Of a stretch of DNA of 37,340 nt, positions 8,787-17,458 are shown one piece after another (the first letter of the stretch is position 1; every line of letters starts with the position of its first letter). Under the pieces are notes generated by a model. That model was not told the DNA's origin, made no database searches, and saw only the letters and a list, made by a program, of their open reading frames with translations. The position numbers and the translations under genes were made by a program. This stretch comes from a bacterium (lineage in GTDB: Bacteria; Electryoneota; Electryoneia; Electryoneales; Electryoneaceae). The stretch is taken from positions 1 through 37,340 of the forward strand of contig JAIOHU010000088.1 in NCBI GenBank assembly GCA_019912845.1, read 5' to 3'.

Positions 8787-9302
8787 TCAGGAAAAATTTG
8801 AGAGGTAATTCAAAAGGGTTTTCAGTGAATCTTTGCTGGAACGTGATCCCTCGATCTGAACAGTAAAATCAGAATATGCTTCACGTTTTTCAGACCAGTA
8901 AGATGCTTTGATACGTGCCTGAGAAACAATAAACAGATATTCGGTCAGAAGATTATAGGTAGGGTTGAGTAACAAGACCTGATCGAATTTTATTTTGGGT
9001 ATACGGCTTTCCAACTCACTGATTGGTAAGCCATTTTTTTTCAGCTCTTCATCACGGAAGGAAACGCATTTATCGCAACGTTCCATTTTTTCCTGAAGGT
9101 ACTCCGACCCCTGGTGAACAAAGATGGTCACCTGATGTGAATGCGATTTCAGCCATGTGTTCAAAGGCGGGATAAGAAGATCATTGCCATCAGGTTGCGG
9201 AGGAAACAGTATAAATACCCCCTCACCGGGGATTGATTCCAACTGCCCTTTTTCCACCTTGGAACGTTTTATTGCTCTTTTAATTTTCCAGCCTAGAAAC
9301 AC
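8787..9302 (-). CDS. Protein of unknown function, perhaps DUF6913-like
   Basis: A cytoplasmic-looking protein of about 171 residues, no signal peptide or membrane segment. Seen: a basic start (GWKIKRAIKRSKVEKG), an alpha/beta pattern (GEGVFILFPP, HQVTIFVHQG), then FDQVLLLNPTYNLLTEYLFI, SQARIKASYW and YSDFTVQI. The last part resembles, from memory, the DUF6913 style found in Bacteroidota; I hold this weakly. GTG 9302 is preferred since AGGA lies nine bases upstream; a TTG at 9332 is also in frame. Its stop abuts the stop of the convergent Spy-like gene (TGATCA), leaving no intergenic space. Function unknown. Confidence 0.65.
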   Translation of the reverse strand: MFLGWKIKRAIKRSKVEKGQLESIPGEGVFILFPPQPDGNDLLIPPLNTWLKSHSHQVTIFVHQGSEYLQEKMERCDKCVSFRDEELKKNGLPISELESRIPKIKFDQVLLLNPTYNLLTEYLFIVSQARIKASYWSEKREAYSDFTVQIEGSRSSKDSLKTLLNYLSNFS

Positions 9303-9923
9303 GTTTATCCGTCCTGAGTAAGAGACTATCAATAAAAATCAAAATACGTGAGCAATTCAATTTTTAGCAATTGGATTTTAAAATATGGAGACTTTAGTGA
9401 AATGTTGAATCGTTTTGCTTTCACTCAAGTTCCCATATAGATTATAAATGGGGAAGTCTGGAAAAATTGTTCAAGCGATCTCTTGTTTGCTGATTCAAAT
9501 TTGTTATAGTGTCAACGTTTCAGTCGCGTCATTCCAGCATGGTTTTAGCTGGAATCCAGGAGTTTTACTTTCAGGTAATCTGTTTATGATTAAGCACAAT
9601 TTGATCAACGTACAGGTTCTCGATATCCGGTGTGACTTAGTTTTAAGTATAATAAATCAAACACCTATATAATCAATACCATACTGGATCCGGCTCAACT
9701 CATAACCGGGATGATGCGACGGTATTCTGGTCAAATCCGGCTCACTTTCTATAGACAAGGAAATCGCTGGATCATTTGAACACTTAGAGCATCTAACAAC
9801 AACTTAGTTTCCCACAAAATCCAAACCAATGCGCTGGTGAATGGTGTCGTGGGAGAAATATATACATAAATATCCGCGAGGACGGTTACATATAACTGCC
9901 TGCAATTATACGGAGTAGAGAGA
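9303..9923. other. Long intergenic region before the metalloprotease
   Basis: 621 bases separating a divergent pair, so it must carry promoters for both directions. It contains one REP-like palindrome (9525-9562) and two direct copies of ATCCGGCTCA (around 9687 and 9737). A 74-codon frame at 9448-9672 runs through the palindrome and is not credible. No RNA gene was recognised. Confidence 0.5.
9525..9562. repeat. REP-like palindrome, copy 2
   Basis: CGCGTC then ATTCCAGC (9531-9538), 9-base loop, GCTGGAAT (9548-9555), CCAGGAG. Same arms and same loop length as the copies near 8101, 17323 and 21431. Confidence 0.78.
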
Positions 9924-12869
9924 ATGGGTTTAAGGAAAAACATAACGGCGACAATGCTTCTCGCAGTTTTTTCAATTGTTGTCAATGCTGGTGAGATGCC
10001 GACTGCATTTTGGCAGGAACAAACAGCAGAATATAATTCGCATCAGATCGTCTCCCTCACAGGTGCAAATGAGTGGCAAGGGATATTTAACGCTATCACC
10101 GATGCACCACAACGAGTTGTAGTTACTGCGGATGCTCGACAGGCAATAAGATATAATCGCGGTGATGATGCTCTTTCCATCTTGAATAATAATAGCACTC
10201 TTTTCGGAATATCGAGCGATCAACTGGAAATACTGCATCACGGCGATGTTCTGGGAAAAGAATATCTTACCGCTCGTCAACTGATCGACAATCGTCCGGT
10301 TCTGAGTACATTGGTACAACTTCGACTCTCTGAGCAAGGTGATCCCATTCTTTGGGGCAGTGATATTGTTGAGTCGGAGGGTGTAGTCTGGGATGGTACC
10401 TTGACTGAATCCCAGGCAGCGGACTATCTGGCAGAATTCAGCGGAGTTTCAGACCATCAGACAATAGAAGCAGTGGAGTTCTGGGTACGTCACGCCGGTA
10501 TCCTGACTCCAGCATATTATTTGAAGTTAGCCGGCGCTTCTGCCGACGAACGTCCCGTGGGACTGGTAAGTGCGTGGGACGGCGAAATCATCGGCTTCTA
10601 CAATCATGTGTTTTATGCTGACATCGAAGGAATGGTGGATGGACCTTATCTGCCCAGACGTTTTGATGATGAACCCGTTTGGGGTGCTTACCCATTTATT
10701 AACGTTGATGCCGGACCGCGTGAAACCTACGCTGAAGATAATGGCGAATACCGCATCAGTGGTTTGAACAATGGACAGCAGTACAACATCAGCACCCGTC
10801 TGACTGGACGTTGGATCCAAGTGGTTAACGATGATGGTCTGGATGCTCGTCATACCGACAATGTTACTGCACCGTGGGTATATGATATTTCATGGGAAGA
10901 GGACGAAGGTCATATTGATGAGTTCAACCTCTATTACCACGGCACTTTTATCCATGAGTATTACAAAGATTTAGATCCTGATTTCGATGAAATGGACGAA
11001 TCCATTCTAAGCGTACGTGGTTATGGCACAAACTACGAAAATGCGTTCTGGAATGGTGAGGGTATGTTTTTTGGGACAGGTGGTGGAACTCTCCGTAACC
11101 TCGCCCTTTTTAATGATGTAATTCTCCATGAATACACACACGGTGTCACTGGAAGAATGTATCCCCGCGGCACACTTCCTTATAGCGGTCAATCTGGTGC
11201 CATGAACGAAGCATGGTCAGATTTCTTCACCTGCAGCATTCATGATGAATCTGCAATGTCTCGCGGTGTTTATGTTGGTTCACCAATGCAAGCCATGCGA
11301 GACCTCGACAATAACAAGAGAATGCCGGATCATTGGGTAGGTGAGGTACATGCTGATGGTGAAATCTTTGGTGGTGCCATGTGGGATGTTCGTTCACGAA
11401 TGGGTGCCGAAGCTGCTGAAGAATTGATGCATTTCGCGAAATATGGCTTTGCGGAAAATTTCCAAAGCTATTTGGTTGAAGTGCTGACGGTTGATGATGA
11501 TAATGGCGACCTCAGCGATGGTACGCCCAATGCCGACGCGATCTACTATGGCTTTGGCAGACATGGAATCGGGCCTGGCGAAGAACCGAATCTTGTGTTG
11601 GAAGCGGTACGTGTGGATGACGAAAATGGTGATAACGAGTTTGCCGGAGGTGAATCTGGTGAAATTCTGCTCGTCATCGAAAATGATGTCGTACTCTTCC
11701 CACCGCCAGCGGAGAATGTGACAGTAACCATTTCAGCCGATGCCTATATTGAGTTTGAGAATAATGATGTCGTGCTTGGAAATATTGAGGCTGGTCAACG
11801 ATTTGCGATGGAAGAACCTATTCGATTTACTGTTGCTGAAGATGTCTGGGCGCAGTTCATGAACCTGCGCATCCAGTTGAGTGCGAATGATGGCGACTAT
11901 CTGGTTGAATTTACGCAACGAATCACTCTGGGTGATCCCAGGATTCTCGTTGTAGATGATGGCGGACAGCAATCCTTCCAGGATTTCTTTGTTCGACCAC
12001 TGATCCGTCTTTGGACAGCAGGCAATCTTGTTGACGTATCTGCAGATGGTCTTCCCAGTGAGGAGTATATGGCAGAACACGATATAGTGATCTGGCATAC
12101 TGGGAATGCTCGTAATCCACTTACACCCAATGATGTCGGCAGGCTCGAAACTTTCATTGAAGATGGCGGTAACCTGATTCTAACCGGTCAGTTTCTCGGG
12201 GCACAGATGAATATGTATCCTGCGTTCTTTAACATGCTTGGTGTTGAGGGATCGGTTGATCCTTTACAGGGTCGCGCACTGTTCGGAGTTGAGAACGATC
12301 CCTTCAGTGATGGAAAATCTATTCTATTGACAGGTCCCGGCGAGGGAGCAGGAAATCAAACTGATCAGATGGGCGTTTATGCTGCGGATGATGCACGTGA
12401 ATTGTACCGTTATTATCCAGGAGATGAATCAGCGGTTATATGGAAAGAGCAAGAAAATGGTAACGCGACCGCTTTCTTTGCCTTCGGAATCGAAGGGATT
12501 ACAGGAAGTTCGATAAGTAGTTCCAGCGATGAGGTGCTTCGTCCTCTGATAGAAGGTATGGGATTGATTCTGGATGTTAAGAATACCATTGACGTTGCAC
12601 TGCCAGTGGAATTCAGCGTCTTGCAGCCATATCCGAACCCGTTTAACCCGTCTGTACAGCTTGAGTTTTCCCTTCCATCACAACAGGATGTGCTTGTAAC
12701 TGTCCACAATGTGCTCGGACAGGAAGTGCTGAGGCTTATGGATGGGCAGCAGGGTGCAGGGTTGCACAACATTCAGGCGAATATGGCGGAGATGTCCAGT
12801 GGACTGTATCTCTTCAGAGTACAAACTCAAGATGCAGCGATCACACGTAAGGCGATGCTTCTGAAATAG
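9924..12869 (+). CDS. Secreted M36/M4-like zinc metalloprotease, T9SS cargo
   Basis: A 981-residue surface or extracellular protease. A signal peptide (LRKNITATMLLAVFSIVVNA) is followed by a propeptide region of ~270 residues (FTP-like in style). The catalytic domain has the zinc site H402-E-Y-T-H406 and the third ligand E429 in GAMNEAWSDFF (GxxNExxSD), typical of fungalysin/thermolysin clans. After about residue 556 come a CARDB-like beta-sandwich (NLVLEAVRVDDENGDNEFAG), then a Rossmann-like/GATase1-like domain from about 673 (RILVVDDGG, HDIVIWHTGNA, FIEDGGNLILTGQF), and a T9SS type A sorting domain with YPNPFNP at 903-909 and the terminal KAMLLK. The last two modules are shared with the protein at 29967-32006. 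All catalytic residues are present. The gene stands alone with GGAG upstream of ATG 9924. Confidence 0.92.
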   Translation: MGLRKNITATMLLAVFSIVVNAGEMPTAFWQEQTAEYNSHQIVSLTGANEWQGIFNAITDAPQRVVVTADARQAIRYNRGDDALSILNNNSTLFGISSDQLEILHHGDVLGKEYLTARQLIDNRPVLSTLVQLRLSEQGDPILWGSDIVESEGVVWDGTLTESQAADYLAEFSGVSDHQTIEAVEFWVRHAGILTPAYYLKLAGASADERPVGLVSAWDGEIIGFYNHVFYADIEGMVDGPYLPRRFDDEPVWGAYPFINVDAGPRETYAEDNGEYRISGLNNGQQYNISTRLTGRWIQVVNDDGLDARHTDNVTAPWVYDISWEEDEGHIDEFNLYYHGTFIHEYYKDLDPDFDEMDESILSVRGYGTNYENAFWNGEGMFFGTGGGTLRNLALFNDVILHEYTHGVTGRMYPRGTLPYSGQSGAMNEAWSDFFTCSIHDESAMSRGVYVGSPMQAMRDLDNNKRMPDHWVGEVHADGEIFGGAMWDVRSRMGAEAAEELMHFAKYGFAENFQSYLVEVLTVDDDNGDLSDGTPNADAIYYGFGRHGIGPGEEPNLVLEAVRVDDENGDNEFAGGESGEILLVIENDVVLFPPPAENVTVTISADAYIEFENNDVVLGNIEAGQRFAMEEPIRFTVAEDVWAQFMNLRIQLSANDGDYLVEFTQRITLGDPRILVVDDGGQQSFQDFFVRPLIRLWTAGNLVDVSADGLPSEEYMAEHDIVIWHTGNARNPLTPNDVGRLETFIEDGGNLILTGQFLGAQMNMYPAFFNMLGVEGSVDPLQGRALFGVENDPFSDGKSILLTGPGEGAGNQTDQMGVYAADDARELYRYYPGDESAVIWKEQENGNATAFFAFGIEGITGSSISSSSDEVLRPLIEGMGLILDVKNTIDVALPVEFSVLQPYPNPFNPSVQLEFSLPSQQDVLVTVHNVLGQEVLRLMDGQQGAGLHNIQANMAEMSSGLYLFRVQTQDAAITRKAMLLK

Positions 12870-13176
12870 TCAGGCTCCTGATGGTCAGGATATTCTCATA
12901 GGGCTATTTTGCTCTTAGGAGTCTTGGTGAATCATCAGTACAGCGATTCTATGGTTAGGTCATTCAACTTTTGGTGTTGAAAAACGTATTTTTCTAGTTG
13001 GCGTTTCTAAACCTATGCGTGAATCATTCGCAAGAACATGGTTAACCCTGTTTCTTGGAAATTGATGGTTTTTTTGTACTCTATTGACTTTAACCCTGAA
13101 GCTTGGCTACGTTATGATTAAGCTTGATCCGGGAGGATTGAGTTGCGCAGAGAAGTGATTTTTAGAGGAGTTGATC
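12870..13176 (+). other. Intergenic leader of toxin-like gene pair
   Basis: 307 bases without a credible gene. I see no clear terminator after the protease and no convincing -35/-10 pair; AGAGGAG at 13164-13170 is the ribosome site of the next gene. Confidence 0.45.
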
Positions 13177-13425
13177 ATGTTGCCAAAACCAAACATAAGC
13201 ATGTTAGGGCGCACCCGGACCGAAGAAGAATGGGCACAAGAGATTTACGAGAAAGTAAAAAACGAAGCTCCCAATAATGATGACTGGTACGAGGAATTTG
13301 TTGCTGGTGCCCCCTACCCAGTTCGATCACTCGTACTAAAAATGCTAACAGACGACGCTACAAAAGTTGTAGAAGAAGAACAATGGGAAGATCCATTTTT
13401 AACCCCGGTGAAATTTACATCGTAA
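13177..13425 (+). CDS. Putative antitoxin-like small protein upstream of MazF/PemK toxin
   Basis: An 82-residue acidic, soluble protein with no recognised family. Seen: ERTRT-like basic start (SMLGRTRTEEEWAQEIYEKV), a tryptophan-rich middle (NNDDWYEEFV) and GAPYPVRSLVLKMLTDDATK, helical and amphipathic. It lacks the usual AbrB/SpoVT fold signature or a clear HTH of MazE-type antitoxins. The APYPVRSLVLK segment is faintly like the C-terminal helical domain of protochlorophyllide reductase-type proteins; I do not rely on this. ATG 13177 has GGAG six bases upstream; the TTG at 13171 abuts the SD and is rejected. Its 3' end overlaps the toxin gene by 43 bases, supporting an antitoxin role by position only. 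Confidence 0.65.
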   Translation: MLPKPNISMLGRTRTEEEWAQEIYEKVKNEAPNNDDWYEEFVAGAPYPVRSLVLKMLTDDATKVVEEEQWEDPFLTPVKFTS

Positions 13426-13781
13426 ACTTCAGTGATAAAGAACGCGTGGGTGGGGAATTAAAAGATCCTCACCCATGTATTGTTTTATCTCACCCCGATC
13501 CACTTACCAAAACAGTCGTAACGGTTCCAATTACATCCTGGCACCCAAAGTTTGAATCAAATGCTCTAATGAAAAAGCGGTACCTGAAGTTATCTCCCAC
13601 TATTTCAAATCAGTTGTCGCACGATTCCGCAGTGGCTCTTCCTCGAGTCAGGGAGCTAGATCTGGAAATCCGCAACGAAGATTACCCGATAAAAAAAGTT
13701 GGTACGGTGGACCCATTCGACATGGAAAGAATTCTACGGGGATTAGCCATATTCCTGATGATGGGTTTTCCACGAAAATAG
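13383..13781 (+). CDS. MazF/PemK-type endoribonuclease toxin
   Basis: A 132-residue protein of the PemK/MazF/Kid family, expected to cut mRNA at short sequence sites. The N-terminal strand FNPGEIYIVNFSD is followed by GGELKDPHPCIVLSHP and a VVTVPITSWHP strand, the usual order of conserved elements (GDIxxVxF..RPxxVLS..xxxxPxTS). The C-terminal half (SHDSAVALPRVREL, VGTVDPFDMERI) holds the second strand pair and helix. Length is typical. The start overlaps the upstream small gene in a different frame, which is common in toxin-antitoxin operons. The catalytic Arg of the classical RP motif appears replaced by His-Pro (PHPCIV), so activity is not certain. It may be chromosomal and stable rather than recently transferred. 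Confidence 0.82.
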   Translation: MGRSIFNPGEIYIVNFSDKERVGGELKDPHPCIVLSHPDPLTKTVVTVPITSWHPKFESNALMKKRYLKLSPTISNQLSHDSAVALPRVRELDLEIRNEDYPIKKVGTVDPFDMERILRGLAIFLMMGFPRK

Positions 13782-13868
13782 ATTCCCTAATCTTCTGAAG
13801 AGTATTCGATAACAATTACACGAATTTGATCCGCAAGCCTTTCTATGTCTAACAGATAAAAGTCTTTA

Positions 13869-13893
13869 GGGAAATTTTGTAGTACAATTTTCC
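13869..13893. promoter_or_regulatory. Imperfect palindrome upstream of TetR gene
   Basis: GGAAATTTTGTA followed by GTACAATTTTCC forms an imperfect inverted repeat with one unpaired base, about 180 bases before the TetR start. It could be an operator, but the distance is large and the sequence is AT-rich; no other feature of the 292-base gap stands out. Confidence 0.25.
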
Positions 13894-14073
13894 AACCCTA
13901 CTATTGTGAATTTGGATCGTTCATAACAGTTACTTCACTACTGATTCCCTCATTTCCAACTCGAGAGAACTTGATACCATCCCACTTGAAATTCGAAAAC
14001 CACATCCGTATAATTCCCAAACTTTAGACCTGAATGTTCGATAAGTTTGTTTATATGTTCAGTAGAGAGAATA

Positions 14074-14691
14074 ATGGATATCCGGGATAAACGCAGCGAA
14101 ATACTCCAGGCAGCACGAGATCAATTTCTGAAATTCGGTTATCGCAAGACAACTCTGGATGATGTTGCAGGACTGGTTCATATACAAAAAAGTACCCTAT
14201 ACCATTACTTCAATGGAAAAGAAGAGCTTTTTCGAGCGGTTACCAGAGATGTACACGAGGAAAGATTTAAAATAATGGAGGAGATATTTAACTCTTCTTC
14301 AAATATACGTTCTGCGCTATTTTCAGTTGGAAAAGACATTAGAGAGTGCGAACAGCAGCACTATTCAGAATCTATACTTTTTCATTCGGATTTGGATGCA
14401 ATTTTGCCGGTAATCAGGGACGATGTTGAAATCTATGCGCTTCGAGTCCGTCAACTTTTGATTGATAACCTAGAAAAAGCCGTTGAACATGGTGAACTAT
14501 CACCACTCCCGACGATTCAGGTGGCAACCGGATTAATGTTCACATTTATGCTTTTGAAACAAAGAGAGAATTTTTTCCCAATATTCAGCGATCAGAGTTT
14601 GAGTTTTGAAAACATGATTGATCTCGTTCTTGATAATTACTATAGCGCTGAGTTGCGAGCTAAGGTGTCGTATGAGGACTCGAAAGTGTGA
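14074..14691 (+). CDS. TetR-family regulator of efflux operon
   Basis: A 205-residue TetR/AcrR-family repressor. The HTH covers about residues 5-50: SEILQAARDQFLKFGYRKTT, LDDVAGLVHIQKSTLYHYF and NGKEELFRAV, the family signature. The C-terminal helical domain is the ligand-binding and dimer part and is diverged as usual. ATG 14074 is favoured (GAGAGA upstream, HTH at the normal distance); a TTG at 14047 is also in frame. It is followed by TolC, membrane-fusion and RND genes on the same strand, so local control of that efflux operon is the natural inference. The inducing ligand is unknown. Confidence 0.88.
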   Translation: MDIRDKRSEILQAARDQFLKFGYRKTTLDDVAGLVHIQKSTLYHYFNGKEELFRAVTRDVHEERFKIMEEIFNSSSNIRSALFSVGKDIRECEQQHYSESILFHSDLDAILPVIRDDVEIYALRVRQLLIDNLEKAVEHGELSPLPTIQVATGLMFTFMLLKQRENFFPIFSDQSLSFENMIDLVLDNYYSAELRAKVSYEDSKV

Positions 14692-14851
14692 AATATTGAA
14701 CGAACTCTCTTGTTGCATACCTTTATCTGGTAGTATTTTAGCGACTTTGCACTCGTATCCAGAATTTGTATGAAAGATTGACTTTGATTTTATCCGAAGT
14801 CTTTTAGAACAAATACACGACAGAAAAATTTTTGAGATAGTGGGAGGATTG

Positions 14852-16237
14852 ATGAAGATAATAGCGCATCGGCTGGGGTTGATCTTTGCAGCCATGTTGC
14901 TGGTACTCTCAGGTTCGGTTTGGGCTGAAACCATGCAGCTTGATTGGGACGCTGCCTGGGAATTGGCGTTGGAAAGAAATGAATCTTTAGCGCTTGCGAA
15001 GGATGAGGTAGATATTGCAGAGCATCGTGTTGGAGAAGCGTGGGGATCAGCCTTGCCTTCTGTGAATGTAACAGGTGCATATCAGCATTACTTCAAGATT
15101 CCACAGACTATTTTTACATTACCTGCCGAGATGAACATTGATCCAAATACCGGTGAAAGTATGGGTCCGCTTCGTATTAAAACACAATTTGGTAGTGAAA
15201 ATAATATGTTCGCGGATCTCCAGGTAAACCAACCGCTCTATGTTGGGGGTAAAGTCGGGATCGGTCTGGAAATCGCCAAACGCTACCGTGAACTGGTGAA
15301 ACTTGGAGTTCATCTATCCAGACAGGAACTGAAAGTATCCCTTACTCAGGCATATTACGGCGCAATCCTCGCTGACCAGTTTGTCGAAGTATCCCAGGAT
15401 GCACTGACACAGGCAAAACGTCACCTTGATCACACTGAGGGGATGTATCAGCAGGGTGTTATCAGTGAATACGATAAAATCCGTGCGGAGGTAGCGGTTG
15501 CGAACCTTAAGCCCCAGGTTCATCAAGCGGAAGCAGCACGTGAGCTTGCGTACAAGGGATTGAAGTATGTTCTCGGCTTACAAGTTGAAGATGACATCGA
15601 ATTGACTGGGAATCTTGACGTCTCAATTGATCCCTTATCAGACTATACGACCGCCAGTACTCTTGCTATCGAAAAACGTATCGAATTTCAGCAACTCGAG
15701 CTGCAAAAGCAGTTGTATAAGGGACAATACAAGATTGAGAATCATAGCTGGCTATGGCCAAACCTCTTCCTCAATCTGAAATACGAAACTGCAGCTCAGA
15801 AAAACGATTTTGAGCTTTCCAAGTATGAATTTCTCGGTGGTTTTGGTGGAAGTCTGGCATTGCAGGTTCCACTGTTTGACGGTTTCAAATCGCATCACCG
15901 TGCTCAGCAGGCAAGAGTCAATATGCGCAAAGTTGATCGTCAGAAAAGTATGCTGGAACGTGGAGTAAAGATAGAAGTTTTCCAGGCAATCAGTGATTTT
16001 GAAATATCGAACAAGCAACTTCAGGCATCACAGGAAGCTATGGCACAGGCTGAAAAGGGTGAACGTATTGCGTCGGTACGTTACACAGAAGGAGTTGGGA
16101 CACAGCTTGAAGTCCTGGATGCGCAGTTGCAGTTAAATACCAGCAAGGTAAACCTATTGCAGGCTAAATATAAGCAGGTTGTGGCTGCCGCAGCGTACGA
16201 ACGTGCGGTGGGTGGCATAGAGATGATAGAGAGATAG
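14852..16237 (+). CDS. TolC-family outer membrane efflux protein
   Basis: A 461-residue outer-membrane channel subunit. Signal peptide (HRLGLIFAAMLLVLSGSVWA, cut near AETMQL), then the duplicated OEP pattern of long coiled-coil helices and short strands: LDWDAAWELALERNESLALA, VDIAEHRVGEAWGSALPSVN, GKVGIGLEIAKRYRELVKLG, and in the second half VPLFDGFKSHHRAQQARVNM and RYTEGVGTQLEVLDAQLQLN. It forms the exit duct for the tripartite pump. ATG 14852 has GGGAGG four bases upstream; GTG 14840 precedes the SD and is rejected. The adaptor gene starts 10 bases downstream. Confidence 0.92.
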   Translation: MKIIAHRLGLIFAAMLLVLSGSVWAETMQLDWDAAWELALERNESLALAKDEVDIAEHRVGEAWGSALPSVNVTGAYQHYFKIPQTIFTLPAEMNIDPNTGESMGPLRIKTQFGSENNMFADLQVNQPLYVGGKVGIGLEIAKRYRELVKLGVHLSRQELKVSLTQAYYGAILADQFVEVSQDALTQAKRHLDHTEGMYQQGVISEYDKIRAEVAVANLKPQVHQAEAARELAYKGLKYVLGLQVEDDIELTGNLDVSIDPLSDYTTASTLAIEKRIEFQQLELQKQLYKGQYKIENHSWLWPNLFLNLKYETAAQKNDFELSKYEFLGGFGGSLALQVPLFDGFKSHHRAQQARVNMRKVDRQKSMLERGVKIEVFQAISDFEISNKQLQASQEAMAQAEKGERIASVRYTEGVGTQLEVLDAQLQLNTSKVNLLQAKYKQVVAAAAYERAVGGIEMIER

Positions 16238-16247
16238 GTGTAATGAC

Positions 16248-17288
16248 ATGAAAAAAATAGTTGGGATACTTATTGTAGGTGCTGTCCTCTTTTTCCTCGG
16301 GCTAGGTATCGCCAAAAAAGGACAAACAGAAGAGGTCATGAGCATTGCAAAAATACAAAAGCAGCAGGGCATTCCTGTTGTAGCAACTAAAGTGGGTAGT
16401 GGTGAGGTGATTTCCGTACGGCGTTATTACGGTAGTGTACGAGCTGGAAAACAGGCAGTTGTCGCATCGAAGGTGATGGATCGTATCAGTGATATTCTTG
16501 TTGAAGCGGGCGATCAGGTTGTCAAGGGTGAGACTGTTGTCAAGTTCGACACCTCTGCCACCCAAACTCAGATCGGCAACTTGTCTTTAGCACTGGAAAA
16601 TGCGGAGAAAGATTATAATCGCATGTTAAATCTCTACGAGTCCGGTGCTATCAGCCAACAGACCCTCGATCAATTGAAACTGAACTATGAGATGACTCTG
16701 AGGAATTACGAAACAGCACACCGTTCCGTATCCCTCAAAGCACCCATGAGTGGTGTTGTAGCTCGTATCGATTTTAATGAAGGCTCAATCGCATTTCCGG
16801 GTGATGCGATTATGACAATTGTCAACAATGGCAGCTATGAAGTTATTTTTGATGTCACTCAGGAAGACCGCAAAATGTTGACTATTGGTCAAACCATTGA
16901 AGTATCGCTGGACAACGGTCGCAAAATTGACGGTAAAATATCAGAAGTGAGTTATGCTACAGGTGAAATGAACCGACTGTTTACCGTCCACGCAAAGATA
17001 CCTGGTGATGATGAGATTTATCCGGGGATGCTGGCAACAATCGATGTTTTGATCGGCGAGGCTTCTGATGTTCTGGTTGTGCCTGTGGATGCTGTCTTGG
17101 AACGCAATTCACGGGATGTGTTGATCCGTGTTAAAAATGGAATTGCAGATGTTCAAAATGTCCAAGTCGGTCTCCGCGGTGAGGAATCAGTTGAAGTTAT
17201 TGAAGGGGTCCAGGCAGGTGATATTATCGCAACCTACGGGCATGATGACATTCAAGCAGGCGAAAAGATTAAGATCGTAGAACATTAG
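16248..17288 (+). CDS. RND efflux periplasmic adaptor (membrane-fusion protein)
   Basis: A 346-residue membrane-fusion protein linking the RND permease to TolC. N-terminal signal/anchor (VGILIVGAVLFFLGLGIA); lipoyl-like halves around GSVRAGKQAVVASKVMDRIS and VSLKAPMSGVVARIDFNEGS; a short alpha-hairpin between them (LENAEKDYNRMLNLYESGAI); beta-barrel and membrane-proximal domain ending in VVPVDAVLERNSRDVLIRVK and GLRGEESVEVIEGVQAGDII. I see no lipobox cysteine, so it is probably anchored by the N-terminal segment or periplasmic. AGGTG lies seven bases before the ATG. The permease follows after 170 bases that contain a palindromic repeat. Confidence 0.91.
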   Translation: MKKIVGILIVGAVLFFLGLGIAKKGQTEEVMSIAKIQKQQGIPVVATKVGSGEVISVRRYYGSVRAGKQAVVASKVMDRISDILVEAGDQVVKGETVVKFDTSATQTQIGNLSLALENAEKDYNRMLNLYESGAISQQTLDQLKLNYEMTLRNYETAHRSVSLKAPMSGVVARIDFNEGSIAFPGDAIMTIVNNGSYEVIFDVTQEDRKMLTIGQTIEVSLDNGRKIDGKISEVSYATGEMNRLFTVHAKIPGDDEIYPGMLATIDVLIGEASDVLVVPVDAVLERNSRDVLIRVKNGIADVQNVQVGLRGEESVEVIEGVQAGDIIATYGHDDIQAGEKIKIVEH

Positions 17289-17322
17289 TATAACTTAGGT
17301 TGTAACGAAAACGTTTCCTACG

Positions 17323-17385
17323 CGTCATTCCAGCATTATGTTAGCTGGATTCGCAGAAAACGTCCGCAGGACGGTCATCCAGGAG
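17323..17385. repeat. REP-like palindrome with internal second hairpin, copy 3
   Basis: CGCGTC-ATTCCAGC (17327-17334), 9-base loop, GCTGGA (17344-17349) as in the other copies, but the tail ATCCAGGAG (17377-17385) is displaced by 27 bases that contain their own hairpin CGTCC-GCA-GGACG. It sits between the adaptor and permease genes of the efflux operon and may tune relative expression. Confidence 0.72.
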
Positions 17386-17458
17386 ACTTATTAACCAAGT
17401 ACTATAGTTCTACTCGCATTGCACCATCAGATTAAGCAGGAAAATCCAGGAAAAAAAT

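Noticed and set aside
9448-9672. 74-codon reading frame as a gene
   Set aside because: It runs through a REP-like palindrome, has no ribosome site and no protein-like composition.
14047-14073. Upstream TTG start for the TetR gene
   Set aside because: ATG 14074 has a better ribosome site and places the HTH at the normal distance from the N-terminus.
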